The notes under the pieces are model-generated. The model ran no database searches. It had not been told where the DNA came from and worked only from the letters and a program-made list of their open reading frames with translations. This document shows, piece by piece, positions 5,161-6,599 of a stretch of 6,599 nucleotides of DNA; position 1 is the first letter of the stretch, and each line of letters begins with the position of its first letter. The translations under genes were made by a program, and so were the position numbers. Source of the stretch: Spirochaetales bacterium (lineage in GTDB: Bacteria; Spirochaetota; Spirochaetia; DSM-16054; Sediminispirochaetaceae); the NCBI GenBank assembly GCA_021767325.1, contig JAASTM010000136.1, positions 1 through 6,599 of the forward strand, read 5' to 3'.

Positions 5161-6549
5161 ATGAGCGATAAAAATACATCACAAATGCATACGGAGTTCG
5201 TACAGTCCGATCGAAAACACATTCTCATGATTACGAATCATGGTGTTCACGAGTGGGATGTCATATCCGGACTGCCGGACACGGGCGGACAGGATGTCTA
5301 TGTAAACCAGCTGACGGATGTGCTGGCGGAGTTCGGTTTCAAGATAACAATTGCCAACCGCGGGGGATATCCGCATCCCCAGACCGGCGAAATGCGGACT
5401 GGTTTTCGCTATAAGTCGTCCGACCGGCGAATCGTATACACCGAGGACAGCACCAAGGAGTTTGTCCGCAAAGAGGATATGAAAGAACACATCCCCGAAC
5501 TGGTGGACTCACTGTACGGGATACTCTCACAGGAAGATCAACAGGTCGATCTGATCATCAGTAATTACTGGGATGCGGCCCTGCTGGGAGTAAAACTGAA
5601 CACGCGGCTGGAACGGAAGGTTCCCCACCTCTGGATACCCCATTCTCTCGGAGCCATTAAAAAGCGCAATATGCCCCCGGAGACCTGGGAAAAGCTGCGG
5701 GTGGATGAGCGCATAGAGACCGAAAAGGAGTTTATCCCCGAACTCGATCATGTGGCCGCCACCAGCTCATTGATCCGCCAGTCTATGCGGGAGGACTACG
5801 GCCGTGAGATCGGCCTGTTTCTACCGCCCTGCATCGATCCCGACCGGTATTATCCCCGCAGTATTAGTGAAGACGATAAGATCTGGGATTTTTTGGCCGA
5901 AAAATCCGGGGAGTCCAAGCAGACACTGCAGAAGTCACGCTTTATCATCGAGATCAGCCGAACCGATAAAACCAAGCGGAAGGACGTACTGATCCGCGCT
6001 TTCGCCAAGCTGCATGCCGAGCTGCCGGAGACCCGCCTGATCGTCGCGATGGAGAAGAGTGAGCCGGAACTTTACGAGGAGCTGACCGATCTGATGAAGC
6101 AGCTCGGAGTAGAGAATTTCGTTATTCCGATAGGGCATGAGGCGGAGCGCCTGCCGTATCTGTATGCCCTGACCAGTGTGTACTGTTCGCCATCAGTAAT
6201 GGAGGGCTTCGGCATGTCGGTACAGGAGGCCGCCGCCACAGCCGTACCGGTGGTCGGCAGCGACAAAATTCCATTTGTTTCAGAATATCTGCTGGGCGAC
6301 GAACCGAAACGCGCCCCCCTGAAAAACAACGGAGAGAGCGGGGCTTATCTGCAGATCGGAGAGGGTGCTATCGAGGTTCCGGCCGATCAGACCGACGGCT
6401 TTGCCCAGGCTATGCTGTACCTGCTGAACGATGAGGACACCCGGAAACGGATGGGGCGCAAAGCCCTGGAAATTACCGTTCCCTATTTCACATGGGAGAT
6501 GATGACCCGCAGATTGCTGAACAAGATGGGAGTGAGCCCGCATGAGTGA
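5161..6549 (+). CDS. GT4 glycosyltransferase, sucrose-phosphate-synthase-like
   Basis: This 462-residue GT-B-fold enzyme carries the sucrose-phosphate synthase landmarks. GLPDTGGQDVYVNQL (37-51) has the DTGGQ sugar-nucleotide loop, and NYWDA (135-139) and PHSLG (160-164) are acceptor-side motifs. R267 and K272 in SRTDKTKRKD are the expected phosphate-binding pair, and EGFGMSVQE (348-356) is the E-x7-E donor motif. The length is close to Agrobacterium mannosylfructose-phosphate synthase and to minimal bacterial sucrose-phosphate synthases without a fused phosphatase domain. It should join a nucleotide-activated hexose to fructose-6-phosphate, and the upstream phosphatase would finish the pathway. 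After the E-x7-E motif the usual GG-containing loop reads SDKIPFVSEYLLGDEP instead, so donor or acceptor specificity could differ. A strong AGGAGG site (5149-5154) precedes the ATG by six bases. A third gene overlaps its stop by eight bases. The GT4/SPS-like call is firm; sucrose itself is not proven. Confidence 0.88.
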   Translation: MSDKNTSQMHTEFVQSDRKHILMITNHGVHEWDVISGLPDTGGQDVYVNQLTDVLAEFGFKITIANRGGYPHPQTGEMRTGFRYKSSDRRIVYTEDSTKEFVRKEDMKEHIPELVDSLYGILSQEDQQVDLIISNYWDAALLGVKLNTRLERKVPHLWIPHSLGAIKKRNMPPETWEKLRVDERIETEKEFIPELDHVAATSSLIRQSMREDYGREIGLFLPPCIDPDRYYPRSISEDDKIWDFLAEKSGESKQTLQKSRFIIEISRTDKTKRKDVLIRAFAKLHAELPETRLIVAMEKSEPELYEELTDLMKQLGVENFVIPIGHEAERLPYLYALTSVYCSPSVMEGFGMSVQEAAATAVPVVGSDKIPFVSEYLLGDEPKRAPLKNNGESGAYLQIGEGAIEVPADQTDGFAQAMLYLLNDEDTRKRMGRKALEITVPYFTWEMMTRRLLNKMGVSPHE

Positions 6550-6599
6550 GATTAGCCGCGAACAACTCGAAGCGATAATCGACCGCGAGAAAATCGAAG
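6542..6599 (+). CDS. Start of a third gene in the sugar operon (5' end only, product unknown)
   Basis: An ATG at 6542 opens a frame that is still open at the window edge after 19 codons (MSEISREQLEAIIDREKIE). It overlaps the end of the glycosyltransferase gene by eight bases, with GGGAG (6528-6532) nine bases upstream as its ribosome site, typical of translational coupling within an operon. The visible residues form a charged amphipathic helix and do not identify a family. Given the operon, a sugar-metabolism enzyme or kinase would be a reasonable guess, but nothing in the sequence shows it. Confidence 0.65.
   Translation, partial: MSEISREQLEAIIDREKIE

Noticed and set aside
1..6599. tRNA, rRNA, CRISPR arrays, insertion sequences, attachment sites
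   Set aside because: I found no direct-repeat arrays, cloverleaf-like segments, transposase motifs or terminal inverted repeats; the sequence is almost fully accounted for by protein genes.

Overview
The window reads as a compact chromosomal segment of a Gram-negative bacterium. Supporting this are a membrane-anchored c-di-GMP-type sensor, a signal-peptide protein with the look of an outer-membrane beta-barrel ending in Phe, and clean Shine-Dalgarno sites on several genes. The mix of an HD-GYP sensor, an M29 aminopeptidase and a two-gene sucrose-phosphate-type pathway would suit a free-living, possibly salt-adapted spirochaete. That is an impression from gene content only; nothing here fixes the taxonomy. 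I see no mobile element, CRISPR array, tRNA or rRNA.

Layout. (1) Positions 1-1286, minus strand: the N-terminal 428 residues of a sensor protein (TM, periplasmic domain, TM, HAMP-like linker, GAF, start of HD-GYP), cut by the left window edge. (2) Positions 1287-1433: a divergent intergenic region with candidate promoters and a perfect 6-bp inverted repeat. (3) Positions 1434-2034, plus strand: an ArsR-family repressor followed by a small CxxC thioredoxin-fold protein, a known pairing but here without the usual permease. (4) Positions 2077-2964, plus: an exported protein of unknown family, probably a beta-barrel. (5) Positions 2961-4205, minus: an M29-family metallo-aminopeptidase whose stop overlaps the previous gene's stop tail to tail. 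(6) Positions 4206-4373: a dense divergent control region with overlapping promoters, an imperfect 26-bp dyad and a strong intrinsic terminator. (7) Positions 4374-6599, plus: an operon of a sucrose-6-phosphate-phosphatase-like HAD enzyme, a GT4 sucrose-phosphate-synthase-like glycosyltransferase, and the first 19 codons of a third gene overlapping it.

How they fit together. The glycosyltransferase would make a phosphorylated disaccharide (sucrose-6-phosphate or a close relative such as mannosylfructose-phosphate), and the phosphatase would release the free sugar, classically a compatible solute. The most interesting regulatory feature is that a complete Rho-independent terminator (9-bp stem plus inner stem, then eight T) lies inside the 5' leader of this operon. 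Its T-tract touches the Shine-Dalgarno sequence of the first gene. No plus-strand gene nearby needs terminating there, so it looks like a conditional attenuator on the sugar operon. A 23-codon reading frame runs through the terminator and stops in the Shine-Dalgarno sequence. The ArsR/thioredoxin pair and the HD-GYP sensor look like separate transcription units with no evident link to the sugar pathway.
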